From Nitrospira sp. (GTDB lineage Bacteria > Nitrospirota > Nitrospiria > Nitrospirales > Nitrospiraceae): DNA of 64,000 nucleotides. The stretch is taken from contig JACOEJ010000001.1 of assembly GCA_024998645.1 (NCBI GenBank), positions 1-64,000 on the forward strand, read 5' to 3'. Made by a program: the position numbers and the translations under genes. Below, piece after piece: positions 19,212 through 29,244 of the stretch (position 1 is its first letter; every line of letters starts with the position of its first letter). The notes beneath the pieces are model-generated. The model was not told where the DNA came from. It saw only the letters and a list, made by a program, of their open reading frames with translations, and did not search any database.

Positions 19212-20675
19212 TCACCAGCCGAGTTGCCATTGATGGCCCTGTCGTTCCACCAGCGCATCCGCCTCACGCGGTCCCCAGGAGCCGGCTGAATACGGATGCA
19301 CGACTTGCTTGCCGGTCAGGAGCGGATCGTACAGTTTCCAAGCCTTTTCCGTGAACTCCGCGCTGACGAACAGGGTCTGATCCCCGATCATCACATCGCG
19401 CAAGAGCGTCTCGTACGCCTCAGGCAGCTGGCCGAACGCTTTCTGATAATCGAATTGCAACGCATGGTCGCTCAGCATGAACGGCCGTCCGGGACTCTTC
19501 ACGGAAAAGCAGAGGGAGAATCCTTCACTGGGCTGCAGGGTGATCAACAACTTGTTGGACGCGATGCTGCCCGGATCGATGGACGGAAACACGTGGGCCG
19601 GCGCCTCGCGGAAAATGACGGCGATTTGGGTGAGTTTCCGGGGAAAGCGCTTCCCGGTGCGCAGATAGAACGGAACGCCCTTCCAGCGCCAGTTGTTAAT
19701 CTCCGCTTTCAATGCGACATACGTCTCCGTCGCGGAGTCTCTCGGCACACCCGGTTCCTCGCGATATCCGGGAATCGTCTGGTCGCCGACCTGCCAGGAG
19801 GTGTACTGGCCGAACACGACGTCCTGTTCCGCAATCGGCGCGATGGAATGCAGCACCTTCAGCTTCTCACTCTGAATGGCCGCTGCATCGAATGAGACCG
19901 GGACCTCCATCGCCACGACGGTCAGGAGCTGGGTCAAATGATTCTGCAGCATGTCGCGCAGCGCGCCCGCCTGTTGGTAGTAGGCCCCGCGATGTTCGAC
20001 GCCGAGATCTTCTGCCACGGTAATCTGCACGTTCTCGATGGCGTCGCGCTTCCAGAGCGATTCGAAAATCGGATTGGCGAACCGGAAAGCCAGCAGATTC
20101 TGGACGGTTTCTTTTCCCAGATAGTGATCGATCCGGTAGATCTGCGATTCGTCCACGTACCGGTGGAGCGTGGTATTCAGCTGGCGAGCCGATTGAAAAT
20201 CGTGCCCGAAGGGTTTTTCGAAGACGACGCGCACCCAGCCGCGCCCCTTGAGCAATCCCGCCCGATCCAGCCCTTCGATGGCGTTGGGGGCGATGTCCGG
20301 CGGCACGGCCAGATAGAACACGCGATTTTCCGGCATGACGTGTTCCAGTTCGATGCGCCGGATGTAGGTAGCTAACGCGGCATAATCATCATCCGTCCCG
20401 CGACCGATCGTATGATAGTAGAGACAGGCGTCGCACCACTCGCGCAATTCGTGATCGTTGTGCCAGCCGGCCTTGTGCAGCCCTTCGTGCGCCCAGAGCC
20501 GAAACCCGTCCTCACCGACTTCAGGCAAGGCCGCACCCACAATCAGCGTGTTCTGGGTTTCCAGCACACCCTGATCCCGCAAATGGTAGAGCGCAGGCAG
20601 CAGTTTGCGGCGTGTAAGATCGCCGGTGGCTCCGATGATGACAAAGACGTGCGGCTCAACCTGCTGTGGCGGCAT
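19212..20675 (-). CDS. zwf: Glucose-6-phosphate 1-dehydrogenase
   Basis: IIGATGDLTRRKLLPALYHL, RIDHYLGKETVQNLLAFRFANPIFE. Confidence 0.97.
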   Translation of the reverse strand: MPPQQVEPHVFVIIGATGDLTRRKLLPALYHLRDQGVLETQNTLIVGAALPEVGEDGFRLWAHEGLHKAGWHNDHELREWCDACLYYHTIGRGTDDDYAALATYIRRIELEHVMPENRVFYLAVPPDIAPNAIEGLDRAGLLKGRGWVRVVFEKPFGHDFQSARQLNTTLHRYVDESQIYRIDHYLGKETVQNLLAFRFANPIFESLWKRDAIENVQITVAEDLGVEHRGAYYQQAGALRDMLQNHLTQLLTVVAMEVPVSFDAAAIQSEKLKVLHSIAPIAEQDVVFGQYTSWQVGDQTIPGYREEPGVPRDSATETYVALKAEINNWRWKGVPFYLRTGKRFPRKLTQIAVIFREAPAHVFPSIDPGSIASNKLLITLQPSEGFSLCFSVKSPGRPFMLSDHALQFDYQKAFGQLPEAYETLLRDVMIGDQTLFVSAEFTEKAWKLYDPLLTGKQVVHPYSAGSWGPREADALVERQGHQWQLGW

Positions 20676-20742
20676 GCGATCCGTTCCTCCCATTCCCGAT
20701 CATATCGACTGCGATCCCGGCATCACGCCACCTGGCACTACC

Positions 20743-20866
20743 GCAGGATGCTCAAAATGGCCGTCCAGCAAGGCCGCAGCCAGCGAAGAGGCGAGGCGTA
20801 CGCTTCGGTACGTGGAGCCTCTAAGCGCCGCGAGAACGCCGCTGGCGGCCTTTTTCAGCATCCTGC
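20743..20866. repeat. 124-bp intergenic repeat-like element with terminal inverted repeats
   Basis: GCAGGATGCT ... AGCATCCTGC perfect 10-bp ends, with inner matching GGCCG.CCAGC / GCTGGCGGCC arms. Confidence 0.7.
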
Positions 20867-21945
20867 TATGATAATCCATGCTGCTCCCGCCCGATGCGGC
20901 CGTCGTAGCGGTTTGTAGACTTGAACAACTCGAATCGCCCGTCCATGGCGTAGCGGGCCACGCGAGTCCGCAGGCCCTGCATCTCGGCGACCGTCATCGG
21001 GACGAACCGCCGCACAATGTCGAGATTCTGCCGCAAAATCTCCTGCGAATCGATGCCGCTGACCAGAGACGCGATCGGCAGGCTCAGCACATACCGCAGC
21101 GCTTCCTCCGGTGTGACAAGGCCCTGCTTGATCGGCTCGGCATTCCCGCTCAAGCTTTTCATCCCGATCGGGGCGATGCCCCGCTGCGTGAGGACCGGTA
21201 GCACCTCCTGCTCAAAACTCCGATAGGTTCCGTCGAAGACATTGAGCGGCATCTGGCAGGTGTCGAAAGTAAAGTCGTGGGCGAGCATCTTCAGGTGAAT
21301 CTTGGGATCTTTGTGTCCGGTGAAACCGATAAACCGCACCTTACCCTGCCGTTTGGCGTCGAGCAAGGCCTCGGCCGCCCCGCCCGGCGCGAAGTGCCGG
21401 TCGGGATCGTCGAGATAGACGACTTCGTGAATCTGCCAGAGATCGAGATAATCCGTCTTCAGGCGGCGGAGCGATTCATCGAGCTGCTGCAACGCCACCC
21501 GCTTATCGCGTCCGTGCGAACAGACCTTCGTCATGAGAAAGACCTGCTGCCGCCGGCCTTGCAGGGCCTTCCCCATCAGCTCTTCGGAGCGTCCGCCGTT
21601 GTACTCCCAGGCATTGTCCAGAAAGGTCACGCCTGCGTCGATCGCTTCATGGAGGATGCGAATCGCCTCGGCGTCGTCTTCGATCCGGCCCCAATGGGCG
21701 CCGCCGAAACAGAGCGCGGAGACCTGCACGCCGGTTTTCCCCAGCACGCGCTTCGGGACTTCCCCGGTCGTAGACGAACGCGCCGGCTCCAGCGCATCGG
21801 CCAGTCCGCGAGTGCCACCCAGCGCGACAATCGACCCAAGCAGGCCAAGCGCCTTCAAGAGTTGTCGGCGATTGAGCGCCCCTACCCAAAGATCCCTGTT
21901 AGGCATTGGTGAGTTCATGTCAGAACCTCCGCTTCCCCCACCCAC
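20866..21945 (-). CDS. Aldo/keto reductase
   Basis: VPKRVLGKTGVQVSALCFGGAHWG...DYLDLWQIHEV; N-terminal secretion-signal-like segment. Confidence 0.92.
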   Translation of the reverse strand: MGGGSGGSDMNSPMPNRDLWVGALNRRQLLKALGLLGSIVALGGTRGLADALEPARSSTTGEVPKRVLGKTGVQVSALCFGGAHWGRIEDDAEAIRILHEAIDAGVTFLDNAWEYNGGRSEELMGKALQGRRQQVFLMTKVCSHGRDKRVALQQLDESLRRLKTDYLDLWQIHEVVYLDDPDRHFAPGGAAEALLDAKRQGKVRFIGFTGHKDPKIHLKMLAHDFTFDTCQMPLNVFDGTYRSFEQEVLPVLTQRGIAPIGMKSLSGNAEPIKQGLVTPEEALRYVLSLPIASLVSGIDSQEILRQNLDIVRRFVPMTVAEMQGLRTRVARYAMDGRFELFKSTNRYDGRIGREQHGLS

Positions 21946-22151
21946 CCCAAGGCGGATGGAAGGACGGGCTGCTTCGGTGACGACATCGCGTGCCGGTCAT
22001 AGTCACTAGGCCTACAAAGAGAGCGTACGACGACATTGCGCTGTTCCAGCGCAGCCTTATAGGAGTACGCGGTGTGCTCTATCACGAATCCAGCAGCTCG
22101 CGCGATGTATCGCATGATGTCGCCGCCCAAGCAGCCCGCCCTCTCAGCCGC

Positions 22152-22739
22152 CTACTTCCCCACATCTCCCAATCCCCGCATCTCATCCAGCCAATCGTCT
22201 CTTTGTCGTTCGGTAAGCCCGTCGATAGATCCGATGATAGTGGATTTCACCGGCCCGATGCCACAGAACCAGAGGGTGTTCCGCGTGAGACTTTTGAGAC
22301 TGTGGGCGAAAAAGATCCAGCGGTACACCAAGGCCGGCATCCCCATGGTCACGACAATCCGGGCCGACTTTCCCGTGAGCAGCTTCTTCGCCATCCCGCC
22401 GGATTTCTGATACTCGAAGGCAAAGCCCGGCCGCAGGAGCTGCTCCAGGAACCCCTTCAGCAGCGCCGGCATCGACCCGAGCCAGAGGGGATAGATGATC
22501 ACCAGGTGATCGGCCCAGGCCACGATTTCCTGCGTCCGCTTAATCGCCTCGGGAGGCTGGCCCTTCTCAAAATCCTGTTTCGTCCGCAAGAGAGGGAAAT
22601 CCAGCGCCGCCACTTCGATACGCATGACATCGTGCCCGCCATCCTCGGCGCCCTTGGCATATTCGTCGGCCAGCGCATGACAGAAGTGTCGCGCAGTCGA
22701 GTCGGGATGACCCTGAATGATGGCGATACGCTTGGGCAT
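22152..22739 (-). CDS. NAD(P)H dehydrogenase (quinone)-like flavodoxin-fold oxidoreductase
   Basis: IAIIQGHPDSTARHFCHALADEYAKGA...HLVIIYPLWLGSMPALLKGFLEQLLRPGFAF. Confidence 0.93.
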   Translation of the reverse strand: MPKRIAIIQGHPDSTARHFCHALADEYAKGAEDGGHDVMRIEVAALDFPLLRTKQDFEKGQPPEAIKRTQEIVAWADHLVIIYPLWLGSMPALLKGFLEQLLRPGFAFEYQKSGGMAKKLLTGKSARIVVTMGMPALVYRWIFFAHSLKSLTRNTLWFCGIGPVKSTIIGSIDGLTERQRDDWLDEMRGLGDVGK

Positions 22740-22770
22740 AGAGTCCTTGGGGAATTATTTCTGTACCTTG

Positions 22771-23331
22771 CTAGAAGAGTGGATGATGCGGCGCACTGCT
22801 GGGCGGCACCGACTCTGTGATCCCTCCCTTGTTGCCAAGGAACCGCCAGGCTCCGTCCTCGTAAATCAGATAGTGGACCTCGCTTGCCCAGCTATCGATG
22901 GTGATGGTTTTTCCTGAGTCCTTATCGATGCCGTAGAGCCCGCCGGTACAGGTCACCGAGGCCTTTTTCACCTTCCCGGTCTGCATCAGTTTCACGTCGG
23001 TGAACACATGGCGGGAGGACAGGTCCCGATAATGTACGAACACTTCAGCCCAGATCCGACGGACATCGGCCGGCTTCAGACCATAATAATTGTAGCCCTT
23101 TGCATAGAACGACATCAGGGACTCGATGTCGGCCTGCCGGACCGCCGCATCGGCCTGATCGAAGGCCGCCACGACATCCCGCATCAGCGCTTGATCATGC
23201 TCCCCCACCACCTCCGGCACCACTTCGACATCGGCGACCGACAGCGCCGGCTGGTGAAAACGGGAAACGGCGACGACAATGCCCAGCAGCACAAGACCAA
23301 AAATAAGACTCTTCAGCTTCATGCCGATCAA
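22771..23331 (-). CDS. Secreted SnoaL/NTF2-like protein
   Basis: ADIESLMSFYAKGYNYYGLKPADVRRIWAEVFVHYRDL. Confidence 0.7.
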   Translation of the reverse strand: MIGMKLKSLIFGLVLLGIVVAVSRFHQPALSVADVEVVPEVVGEHDQALMRDVVAAFDQADAAVRQADIESLMSFYAKGYNYYGLKPADVRRIWAEVFVHYRDLSSRHVFTDVKLMQTGKVKKASVTCTGGLYGIDKDSGKTITIDSWASEVHYLIYEDGAWRFLGNKGGITESVPPSSAPHHPLF

Positions 23332-23576
23332 TTCAGCAATGATGATGCCATGCTCTTCGCATACTATTTCTCCTGCTTATTCACTCTGTCGCGGCCCTTT
23401 CAGGGCTGTTACCGGAGCCGAACCCTGCCGAATGGGGCCTAACTCCCCAGCCCTCAGGTTCGCTCTGCAGCACAATGCACCAATCGAAGAACCGGGCGAC
23501 CGGCAACCGCCGCATATCCGAGAGGCCGGGCCGGGCATACCGGATGCACTTCCTCTCGATGAGGAGATTTGCGACG

Positions 23577-24305
23577 ATGCCGGTTCCCCTACTCGATATT
23601 GCTGCGCTCACCTTCGAAGCGGATCACCATCCCATCCTCGATCGGCTCGACCTGTCGATCCAGCCCGGTGAAATTCATGCCCTGCTCGGCGCCAACGGAT
23701 CCGGCAAAACCACGCTGGCCTATGTGTTGATGGGGTGCGAGGGCTATGTGCCGAGCGGGGGACGCATCCTGTTCAACGGTGCGGACCTATTACCGCTCAA
23801 GATGTATGAACGGGCCAGATTAGGACTCACACTCGCGTGGCAGGAACCGGCGCGATTCGAGGGGGTCACCGTGCGCGAATATCTCAGCCTGGGAAAGCCG
23901 GACTTCGATCCGGCGCCGGCGCTGAAGCAGGTCGGTCTCGACCCGGACCGCTATCTGAATCGCCGGGTGGACAAATCCCTCAGCGGAGGGGAGCGCCACC
24001 GGATCGAACTGGCCTCGGTGTTATCGATGAACCCGAAGCTGGCGATTCTCGATGAGCCGTCGGCGGGGATCGATATGCTCTCGATCGCACACATCATCGG
24101 CATCATTCGCGCGGTGAAAGCCGGCGGCGGATCCGTCATCTTGATCACGCATCAAGAGGAGGTCGCCCTCATCGCCGACCGGGCCTCGCAGCTCTGCGCC
24201 GGCCGCATCATCTTCTCCGGCAGTCCCCGCGATGCCGTCGACCATTTCCGCGGACGTACCTGCGTCCGCTGCGACGGAGAAGTGTGCAACTATGTCAGAC
24301 CTTGA
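23577..24305 (+). CDS. SufC-like Fe-S assembly ABC ATPase
   Basis: LLGANGSGKTTLAYVLMG (Walker A), SGGERHRIELASVL, LAILDEPSAGID; C-terminal CVRCDGEVC. Confidence 0.88.
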   Translation: MPVPLLDIAALTFEADHHPILDRLDLSIQPGEIHALLGANGSGKTTLAYVLMGCEGYVPSGGRILFNGADLLPLKMYERARLGLTLAWQEPARFEGVTVREYLSLGKPDFDPAPALKQVGLDPDRYLNRRVDKSLSGGERHRIELASVLSMNPKLAILDEPSAGIDMLSIAHIIGIIRAVKAGGGSVILITHQEEVALIADRASQLCAGRIIFSGSPRDAVDHFRGRTCVRCDGEVCNYVRP

Positions 24306-25227
24306 ATACCTCAGACGAGCCCTGCCGATGGTCGGCGCCGAACCGGCCATCCTCGACGATACGCGCATCGCGCATGTCGTGGCGCACGGGCATCGCATCC
24401 TCAGCCATCGGACGGTTCCCGGAGTCCGCGTCGAGCTGGAAGAAACGCCGGATGCCATTATCGGGAAACTGATCGTCGAAGCGGGTGCGCAGATCACTCA
24501 GCCCATTCACATGTGTTTCGGGCTCGCCCATCCGACCGGAGTGCAGCAGATCAAGATCGACGTAGTGATCTGTGAAGGGGCGCAGGCGCGCGTGCTGTCC
24601 CACTGTCTCTTTCCCTTCGCCCGGGCGGCCGAACATCGCATGCAGGCCGTGATGGAGATCGGACCGGGCGCGTCGCTGACGTATACGGAAGGCCACTACC
24701 ACGGCCCCCACGGGGGCATGCGAGTCCTGCCCCATGCGACGATCAAGATCGGACCGGGCGCACGGTACTTTTCGGACTTCTCCCTGCTCTCCGGCTCCGT
24801 GGGCACCCTCGACATCGACTATCTCGTGAAAGTGGAGGCCGACGGCCTTGCCGAACTCAGCGCGAAGATCTTCGCGCACAAAACCGATCACATCACACTC
24901 AAAGAAGCGGTGATGCTCCGCGGAGAGCGTTCGCGCAGTCTCATCAAGACCCGCGTGGTGCTGGAAGATCAGGCGCAGGCCGACATCGTCGGCATCACCG
25001 AAGCCTATGCCAAAGGCGCACGCGGTCACGTCGATTGTATGGAGATCGTGCAGGGCCGGGCGCATGCCAGCGCCATCCCCATCGTGCGGGTCTTTCATCC
25101 TGAAGCCAAGGTGACGCACGAAGCCGCCATCGGCAGCGTGGATAAGAAAGAGCTCGAAACCTTGATGGCCCGCGGGATGAGCCCCGAGCAAGCCGTCGAA
25201 ATGATCGTCAGCGGCATTCTGCGCTAG
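24292..25227 (+). CDS. SufB/SufD-like Fe-S cluster assembly protein
   Basis: HITLKEAVMLRGERSRSLIKTRVVLEDQAQADIVGITEAYAKGARGHVDCMEIVQG; overlaps 23577-24305 by 14 bp. Confidence 0.88.
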   Translation: MSDLEYLRRALPMVGAEPAILDDTRIAHVVAHGHRILSHRTVPGVRVELEETPDAIIGKLIVEAGAQITQPIHMCFGLAHPTGVQQIKIDVVICEGAQARVLSHCLFPFARAAEHRMQAVMEIGPGASLTYTEGHYHGPHGGMRVLPHATIKIGPGARYFSDFSLLSGSVGTLDIDYLVKVEADGLAELSAKIFAHKTDHITLKEAVMLRGERSRSLIKTRVVLEDQAQADIVGITEAYAKGARGHVDCMEIVQGRAHASAIPIVRVFHPEAKVTHEAAIGSVDKKELETLMARGMSPEQAVEMIVSGILR

Positions 25228-25253
25228 CGGAACATCGTGAGAAGTACCGGCTG

Positions 25254-25715
25254 CTATCGGCCGAACTGTCCCATGAGTTGCGCCTCCGCCAAGACATGCC
25301 CTTTGCAGGCCTCCAGCACTTGGCTCTTGGTTGCGCGCAGCTTCAGATTCAGGACGGCATCCAGCGCATACAATTTGAAATAGTACCGATGCGGCTTCCC
25401 CGGCGGAGGACAGGGCCCCCCGTAGCCGACCCGCTTGAAATCGGTCAGACCTTGCAGCGCGCCGTCGAGCCAATGGTCTTTAGCAGGAATGCCTTCGGGC
25501 AAGCCGCGCAGATCGAGCGACAGATTGTAGATCACCCAATGCACCCAGGTGCCTCCCGGCGCGTCGGGATCGTCGGCAATCACGACGAAACTTTTCGTGG
25601 CGGCCGGCGGCACACCCCAATGGAGCGGCGGCGACAGATCAGCTCCTTCGCAGGTATGCCGGTCCGGAATACGCTCCCCCTCCTTAAACGCCGAACTCGT
25701 GAGTTCAAACGCCAT
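25254..25715 (-). CDS. YbhB/YbcL (PEBP) family protein
   Basis: LSPPLHWGVPPAATKSFVVIADDPDAPGGTWVHWVIYNL. Confidence 0.95.
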   Translation of the reverse strand: MAFELTSSAFKEGERIPDRHTCEGADLSPPLHWGVPPAATKSFVVIADDPDAPGGTWVHWVIYNLSLDLRGLPEGIPAKDHWLDGALQGLTDFKRVGYGGPCPPPGKPHRYYFKLYALDAVLNLKLRATKSQVLEACKGHVLAEAQLMGQFGR

Positions 25716-25843
25716 GTGTATTCTCCCTCCTCTAGACTAGGACCGAACCAGACGCAGGCGTCAAGACCCCGTCAGGCACTCTTCCCGGAGGGTATTCGTT
25801 AACGCTGTATCCGCTAGGAAGCCCTCGGTGGCACAAAGGTTCC

Positions 25844-26533
25844 TTATCCAGCACTTTTCCCCTTCGGCAGGAGTGCATTACGCACTTCCTCCAGGCAGGC
25901 AATCACCTCTTCATCCTCGACCTGAGGAAACTCTTCATAGAACTGGCCGATGCCGAAGAACCATTCGGACGTATGCAGCACCACGACCTCATCGACGAGC
26001 GTATTCAACTCCGCCGCGATCCGGGGCGGCGCCACCGGCACCGCAGCCACTACTCGAGCCGCTTCTGACTTGATCAGCGCACCGAGCGAAGCATAGAACG
26101 TAGCCCCTGTCGCGATGCCATCGTCGACCAGAATGACGGTCCGGCCTTTCAAGGACGGAAGAGCTCGTCCACCCCGATACCGCGTGAGTCGCCTGTCGAT
26201 TTCACTCTTCTGACGCCGCATCACTTCATCCAGCTGAGCCTTCGTCACCTGGTATTCCCGCATCACATCCTGATTCATGTGCAGATAACCGGTCTCGGCC
26301 AAGGCACCCATCGCCAACTCGGGATTCAAGGGAGTTCCCAACTTCCGGGTGATCAACACATCCAGAGGAAGCCCCAATGCGAGGCTGATGTCATAACCCA
26401 GCACAACACCGCCCCGCGGCAAGGCGATGACGATCGCATCCTTGGCTCCCTTATAATGGAGGAGCTTCTGAGCCAGGCGTTTTCCGGCATCATGGCGATC
26501 CTTGAACAGAGCATACTCACCGCTCGGTATCAT
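25844..26533 (-). CDS. Phosphoribosyltransferase family protein
   Basis: FKDRHDAGKRLAQKL, IVIALPRGGVVLGYDIS, VILVDDGIATGAT. Confidence 0.93.
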   Translation of the reverse strand: MIPSGEYALFKDRHDAGKRLAQKLLHYKGAKDAIVIALPRGGVVLGYDISLALGLPLDVLITRKLGTPLNPELAMGALAETGYLHMNQDVMREYQVTKAQLDEVMRRQKSEIDRRLTRYRGGRALPSLKGRTVILVDDGIATGATFYASLGALIKSEAARVVAAVPVAPPRIAAELNTLVDEVVVLHTSEWFFGIGQFYEEFPQVEDEEVIACLEEVRNALLPKGKSAG

Positions 26534-26842
26534 ATTCTCTCCACGGGCCAGAGGGTTAAAAAGGAGTACCCTGATGGAGTCACTGTACTCGCCGGAGTAC
26601 GGACCTGGATCGAACCGGTCACTTCACCGACTACCGTCTCTCTTGTTCTGCCCCCAATCGTCATCGCATCGAGAAAGCGTGGCAGAGCAGGAAGACACGT
26701 CCTCCGGCACCGGGCAACTGCCCCGGTTCCACCTTAGAAAGCCCGTCAAAGAAGGATGGGCAAACGAGTGCCCGGATCTTGATCGAGTGAGCAAATGGAA
26801 CCTCCTGTGTCTGCAGAAGAAATTGGCCCCACAGGACGCCTG

Positions 26843-26932
26843 CTAGTCTGAGTTCCCCTTCTTCCAGAATATCCAGAAAAGCACCGCAACCACGGCGCCC
26901 GAAAGAATCAGTTCGAAGACTTCAGCAGACAT
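26843..26932 (-). CDS. Possible 29-aa single-TM microprotein
   Basis: MSAEVFELILSGAVVAVLFWIFWKKGNSD*; hydrophobic with Lys anchor; no clear SD. Confidence 0.35.
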   Translation of the reverse strand: MSAEVFELILSGAVVAVLFWIFWKKGNSD

Positions 26933-27051
26933 AGCGTCAAATAAAAAGATCTGAACCATGGTGAGTCATTTGAACCACGCCAGCGCTAGATGAGGCACAG
27001 CATCCCCCCCCTCACCCAATGCAGCCCATAGGCCGGTTTCGCTCAGCTCCA

Positions 27052-27564
27052 CTAATCGATCTTGACCGACACCGCTTTCTTCTTAGCTTCTTCCGTCTTC
27101 GGCATCCGGACTTCCAGCACGCCGTCTTTGAATGAGGCTTTGATATCGCCACTCTTCACTTCGCAAGGCAGGGCGACTGTCCGCAAGAATGACCCGTAAG
27201 ACCGTTCCCGGCGATAATAGTCGTCTTCTTTGACTTCCTTGTCCTCTTTTTTCTCGCCCTTGATCGTCAGATTCTCCCCGGTGAGATTCACGTCAATATC
27301 TTCTTTCTTCATACCTGGCAGTTCAGCCTTAACCACCACGCTGTCCTTCTCCTCATAGACATCGAGCGACGGAATCCGGATACCCAGCGGACGAATGGGC
27401 AACCAGCGATCTCGGCCGAACAGACCGGGGAACGGACGACGCCACATGTCATCCATGACGCGCTCCAGCCAATGCTCGAACTCTTCTCCGCGGGACACGA
27501 CCTCACCGGATTTCTTCGTGGCAACGGCATTTTCTTCTTTTTCCTCGGCGGCTGCTTTGGTCAT
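27052..27564 (-). CDS. Hsp20/alpha-crystallin small heat-shock protein
   Basis: VVVKAELPGMKKEDIDVNLTGENLTIKGEKKED, FLRTVALP. Confidence 0.96.
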   Translation of the reverse strand: MTKAAAEEKEENAVATKKSGEVVSRGEEFEHWLERVMDDMWRRPFPGLFGRDRWLPIRPLGIRIPSLDVYEEKDSVVVKAELPGMKKEDIDVNLTGENLTIKGEKKEDKEVKEDDYYRRERSYGSFLRTVALPCEVKSGDIKASFKDGVLEVRMPKTEEAKKKAVSVKID

Positions 27565-27645
27565 GATCGGCCCTCCTCGTTGGGGTGATGGAACACGTTG
27601 CGTTTGACTGCCGACACACTTCGATTACACGGCCTGGTTCCCCGC

Positions 27646-28371
27646 TTATGGGTGGACTTCCAAGCGATTGATGACCTTATCGACGCCGAACACATACCAG
27701 GCGTCGAATTCCGCCATCTCCTTCTGCGGCGCGGACGGGGCGTCGCCTTCGAGCGTCACGACCGATTGCCGGACCACCACACTAATTCGCTCACCATTCA
27801 CGAACGGATCTTTTTTCAAAACGATTCGCACGGCTTTCGCCATTTCTTCGTCGGAGTCGGGCTGATCCGGGATCACTTCCATCCCATTGATGACGTCGCG
27901 ACTGCCGGGCACCCACCAGGCCAGCACCCCGGCCAGGCGTTTCTCCGTGAGTCCGGTCACATGGTCGTCGAGCAAGACCACACCTTCGTTCACAGACACG
28001 CGTATTGCCCCGCGAGGCTCGCGGGCAACTTCACGGACGGTTTCAAGCGCCCCCTTGCGGATCAGGTGAATCGAACAATTCATGAGGGTCGACTCCTGGA
28101 GCAGCGCATCGCGCACCGCATCTAAAATGGCTCCGTCTCCCATGCGGGTCGCGGGCGCCACATGAAGCCGGTCGACGATACCGGTGACGCCCTGTACCGC
28201 GATCGCAAGCTCAAGGCTGAGTTTCTTCGCCGCAACATGCTCCACCTCGCCTTCCAGAGTAAGCACGCCGTCGGCAAATTCCATTGTGACGGAACACTTG
28301 TGCAGATTGACCCGGGGCTCATGCTCCAATGCCGCACGGACCTCTTTCAGGACTCGCTCTCGCTCTGACAT
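27646..28371 (-). CDS. Three-BON-domain protein
   Basis: Three tandem BON-like units (VTMEFADGVLTLEGEV, VSVNEGVVLLDDHV, VVVRQSVVTLEGDA). Confidence 0.88.
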   Translation of the reverse strand: MSERERVLKEVRAALEHEPRVNLHKCSVTMEFADGVLTLEGEVEHVAAKKLSLELAIAVQGVTGIVDRLHVAPATRMGDGAILDAVRDALLQESTLMNCSIHLIRKGALETVREVAREPRGAIRVSVNEGVVLLDDHVTGLTEKRLAGVLAWWVPGSRDVINGMEVIPDQPDSDEEMAKAVRIVLKKDPFVNGERISVVVRQSVVTLEGDAPSAPQKEMAEFDAWYVFGVDKVINRLEVHP

Positions 28372-28728
28372 GAGTGGCGCCTCTCTAAGACGAACGTCGA
28401 GAACAGGACTCTCGAAGACAGGCAGAGCAACAGCAATGCCAGGCTGCATGATAGCGCGACACCGTTGATGATTCAGGCAAAGATGAATCGAGGCTGTACG
28501 GATCGCGCTGAGAGCGAACCTACCCTGTGGAGTAACTCCCCAATGACACCGTTCCCGTGCCGCGGAATGCCACGGTGGGAGCCAATGAACCCGTTACATG
28601 CATCCCTTTGAGATCACCATTAGGGGCACGCAAAATACCACCCGCATTCATTAGAAAATTTTGGCCCATGACCGAACGCTCACGCCGTGCTGTCGATCAC
28701 GGTTCCTGCTATTCTCACAGTTGCTGCT

Positions 28729-29244
28729 ATGAATAGGCCTCGACAGCCCAATGAGCCGGTTGTGCGCTTCATCGCCGATGCGATGCTCGGTCGCCTGGCG
28801 CGCTGGCTGCGCATTCTCGGGTACGACACGGCCTATGAGAAAGTAATCACGGACGAGGCCTTAGTCGAACAGGCCGTACGCGAAGATCGGTGGCTGCTCA
28901 CGCGTGATCAAAACCTGGCACTACGCAGACTCCTCCGCGGTCGTCACACGCTCATCCGCAGTGATGACGTCGAAGGGCAGCTGCACCAACTTCATCGGGA
29001 TCTCAAGATCGACCTTAACCTGACACACCAACGAGCGTATCGCTGCGCAGACTGCAATGTCACCCTTACCGCCTCCTCGCATGACGATGCAGCTTCTCTC
29101 GTTCCTCCCTTTGTCGCGGAGCAGTATCGAGCGTTTCTCCAATGCCCTCACTGCCGCCGCGTGTATTGGCCAGGCACTCACTGGCAGGATCTCGACCGCC
29201 GTCTCACCGCCGTCAGAGCGCGCTCCTTGGACACACAGCCATGA
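28729..29244 (+). CDS. Mut7-C RNase-domain protein
   Basis: RFIADAMLGRLARWLRILGYDTAY...WLLTRDQNLALR; C-terminal CADCN / CPHCRRVYWPGTHW zinc ribbon. Confidence 0.92.
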   Translation: MNRPRQPNEPVVRFIADAMLGRLARWLRILGYDTAYEKVITDEALVEQAVREDRWLLTRDQNLALRRLLRGRHTLIRSDDVEGQLHQLHRDLKIDLNLTHQRAYRCADCNVTLTASSHDDAASLVPPFVAEQYRAFLQCPHCRRVYWPGTHWQDLDRRLTAVRARSLDTQP

